From positions 43,938 to 107,937 of the forward strand of contig SUXJ01000009.1 of the NCBI GenBank assembly GCA_015061005.1: a stretch of DNA of 64,000 bases. The letters are read 5' to 3'. The stretch is from Bacteroidales bacterium. GTDB lineage: Bacteria > Bacteroidota > Bacteroidia > Bacteroidales > Muribaculaceae. A model generated the notes under the pieces. It was not told where the DNA came from. It worked only from the letters and a program-made list of their open reading frames with translations, and made no database searches. Position numbers and translations under genes: made by a program. Shown in pieces: positions 63,157-64,000 of the stretch (the stretch's first letter is position 1; every line of letters begins with the position of its first letter).

Positions 63157-64000
63157 ATGAAAAAACTTTTACTCTCATTGGCATTGTTTGCTACGGCAAT
63201 CGGTGTCAACGCTCAGACTCAGGTTACTAATGAAACCGTGTCCGCGTCTATTGTTGACGGCGCTGTCATCTCTCTGCAGTGTCAAGACACTAACGGAGGT
63301 GTTGGCTACTATTTCAATGGTGATCAGGTGAAGTCTGCATCATTCCAACCTTCCAACCTTTTTGCTGTGGTTGGAACCGAAAATGGGTTCTATCTTCAAC
63401 AAAAAACTTCCGGCAAATATGTAGGCGGTGCTACTACTGCAAATGCCTTGGTGCAGTTGGTTGACGACCAATCTTCTGCTAATGTGTTTACTGCTGCAGT
63501 TGCCGCCCCTCCCGGGTGGACCACCAAGCCGACAACCGTAGAACCCGGTGTGAACACAATTCGCTTCACTACCGGTAGCACCTTCTTGAACACCAATTCC
63601 ACCGCTTTGGTTCCCAAGTACTTTAACGGTACCGGTGGCTTCTCCGCTTGGTATGTGTATTCCTACACGGAAGAAGAAGTTAACGAAATCATCGGTTCTC
63701 AAGTGGATGTGACGTTCACTTTCCCCGCTTTCGGCGGTCAAACTCTGACCATGACCATTGAAGGAAAAACTAATGTTGACGCCGCAACTATTATCCCTGC
63801 CGTTCCGTTCTTCACTGCTACCGGTGTAGAGGGTGATAACGTGACTGTTACGGCAGAAAACACGGAGTTCACTGTTACCGGTGATTGGACTTTCCCCTTT
63901 GAAGATGAAGAAGTTTATCGCATCGATATTCGCAAAAAAGGCGCAACAGATGCCGGCACTTGCTCAAATCTTCTCTACAATGCCTCAGCTAATCAAGTTG
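63157..64000 (+). CDS. Secreted protein, N-terminal part (runs off the window)
   Basis: The frame is open from ATG 63157 to the end of the window (281 codons) with no stop. The first 20 residues are a signal peptide (MKKLLLSLALFATAIGVNAQ). The region after it (about 22-175) is beta-rich with Thr/Ser/Gly, including FYLQQKTSGKYVGG, resembling the ricin-like KY-L modules of the 1133-residue protein at 41414. A second domain starts near 180 with VDVTFTFPAFGGQTLTMTIEG. No catalytic motif is visible in this part. A secreted glycan-active or glycan-binding protein is likely from context only. The promoter carries a G10 tract. Confidence 0.72.
   Translation, partial: MKKLLLSLALFATAIGVNAQTQVTNETVSASIVDGAVISLQCQDTNGGVGYYFNGDQVKSASFQPSNLFAVVGTENGFYLQQKTSGKYVGGATTANALVQLVDDQSSANVFTAAVAAPPGWTTKPTTVEPGVNTIRFTTGSTFLNTNSTALVPKYFNGTGGFSAWYVYSYTEEEVNEIIGSQVDVTFTFPAFGGQTLTMTIEGKTNVDAATIIPAVPFFTATGVEGDNVTVTAENTEFTVTGDWTFPFEDEEVYRIDIRKKGATDAGTCSNLLYNASANQV

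Noticed and set aside
63340..63741. A minus-strand frame opposite the last gene
   Set aside because: The plus-strand frame has a signal peptide and stays open through the window end. The minus-strand product has no recognisable features.

Overview
The window looks like chromosome of a gut-type Bacteroidales bacterium, most likely of the Muribaculaceae or a close relative. This is inference. It rests on many TAnnTTTG -7 boxes (often with TTTG or TTG 19-21 nt upstream), the near absence of Shine-Dalgarno sequences, DUF4493/PCMD lipoproteins, DUF3575/DUF3868 proteins, Por (type IX) C-terminal sorting modules, tricorn-type and S9 peptidases, and DUF4143 ATPases. I see no prophage, insertion sequence, CRISPR array or rRNA operon.

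Layout. 1-5.6 kb: the 3' part of a phosphosugar mutase (glmM-like) overlapping an NlpC/P60 hydrolase, then a Ton motor operon exbB-exbD-exbD-tonB closed by a strong terminator. 5.6-8.3 kb: a three-gene envelope glycolipid operon (GT39, GT2, LAB_N membrane protein) read from a promoter that leaves almost no leader. 8.4-9.8 kb: a DUF4143 ATPase with an inverted repeat at its transcription start. 9.9-15.9 kb: three consecutive surface-type lipoproteins with DUF4493-like N-termini, two of them ending in PCMD-like modules. 15.9-19.4 kb (minus): rnhB with a degenerate receiver protein, prmC-recX-comF, and a very cysteine-rich lipoprotein. 19.5-27 kb (minus): a GH20 hexosaminidase, tRNA-Cys, and a 1392-residue secreted adhesin-like protein. 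27-30.4 kb (minus): trpS, then a VTC polyphosphate polymerase-like protein, a DUF4956 membrane protein and a DUF2490 outer-membrane protein. 30.5-36 kb (minus): an interrupted DUF3575 gene, a DUF3868/OmpA-like protein, a protein built of four tandem beta-barrel-like repeats, and a short FNT-type channel. 36-41.1 kb (minus): GH13 amylase, plsC, speA and truA in one overlapping run. 41.4-44.8 kb: a large secreted protein with a discoidin-like domain. 45-51.6 kb: a four-helix-bundle protein flanked by a direct repeat, DUF2752-dnaG-S9 peptidase (minus), and a second DUF4143 ATPase with repeated operator-like sites. 51.8-57.6 kb: a tricorn peptidase and an anSME-type radical SAM enzyme (minus), divergent from an APC antiporter. 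57.6-61.6 kb: SRP RNA and an etfB-etfA-acyl-CoA dehydrogenase operon. 61.6-64 kb: a DUF4373-like protein, a 640-bp block of GC-rich stem-loop repeats, and the start of a secreted protein with a G10 tract in its promoter.

How it fits together. Much of the window serves the cell envelope: TonB energisation, lipid A-type glycosylation, surface lipoproteins, a polyphosphate-linked envelope set, and secreted glycan-active proteins. Housekeeping genes (trpS, dnaG, truA, prmC, rnhB, SRP RNA) are interspersed. The least explained parts are the four-barrel protein with its broken DUF3575 partner, the VTC-DUF4956-DUF2490 set, the Cys-rich lipoprotein, the stem-loop repeat block, the G10 promoter tract and the operator-like repeats of the DUF4143 ATPases.
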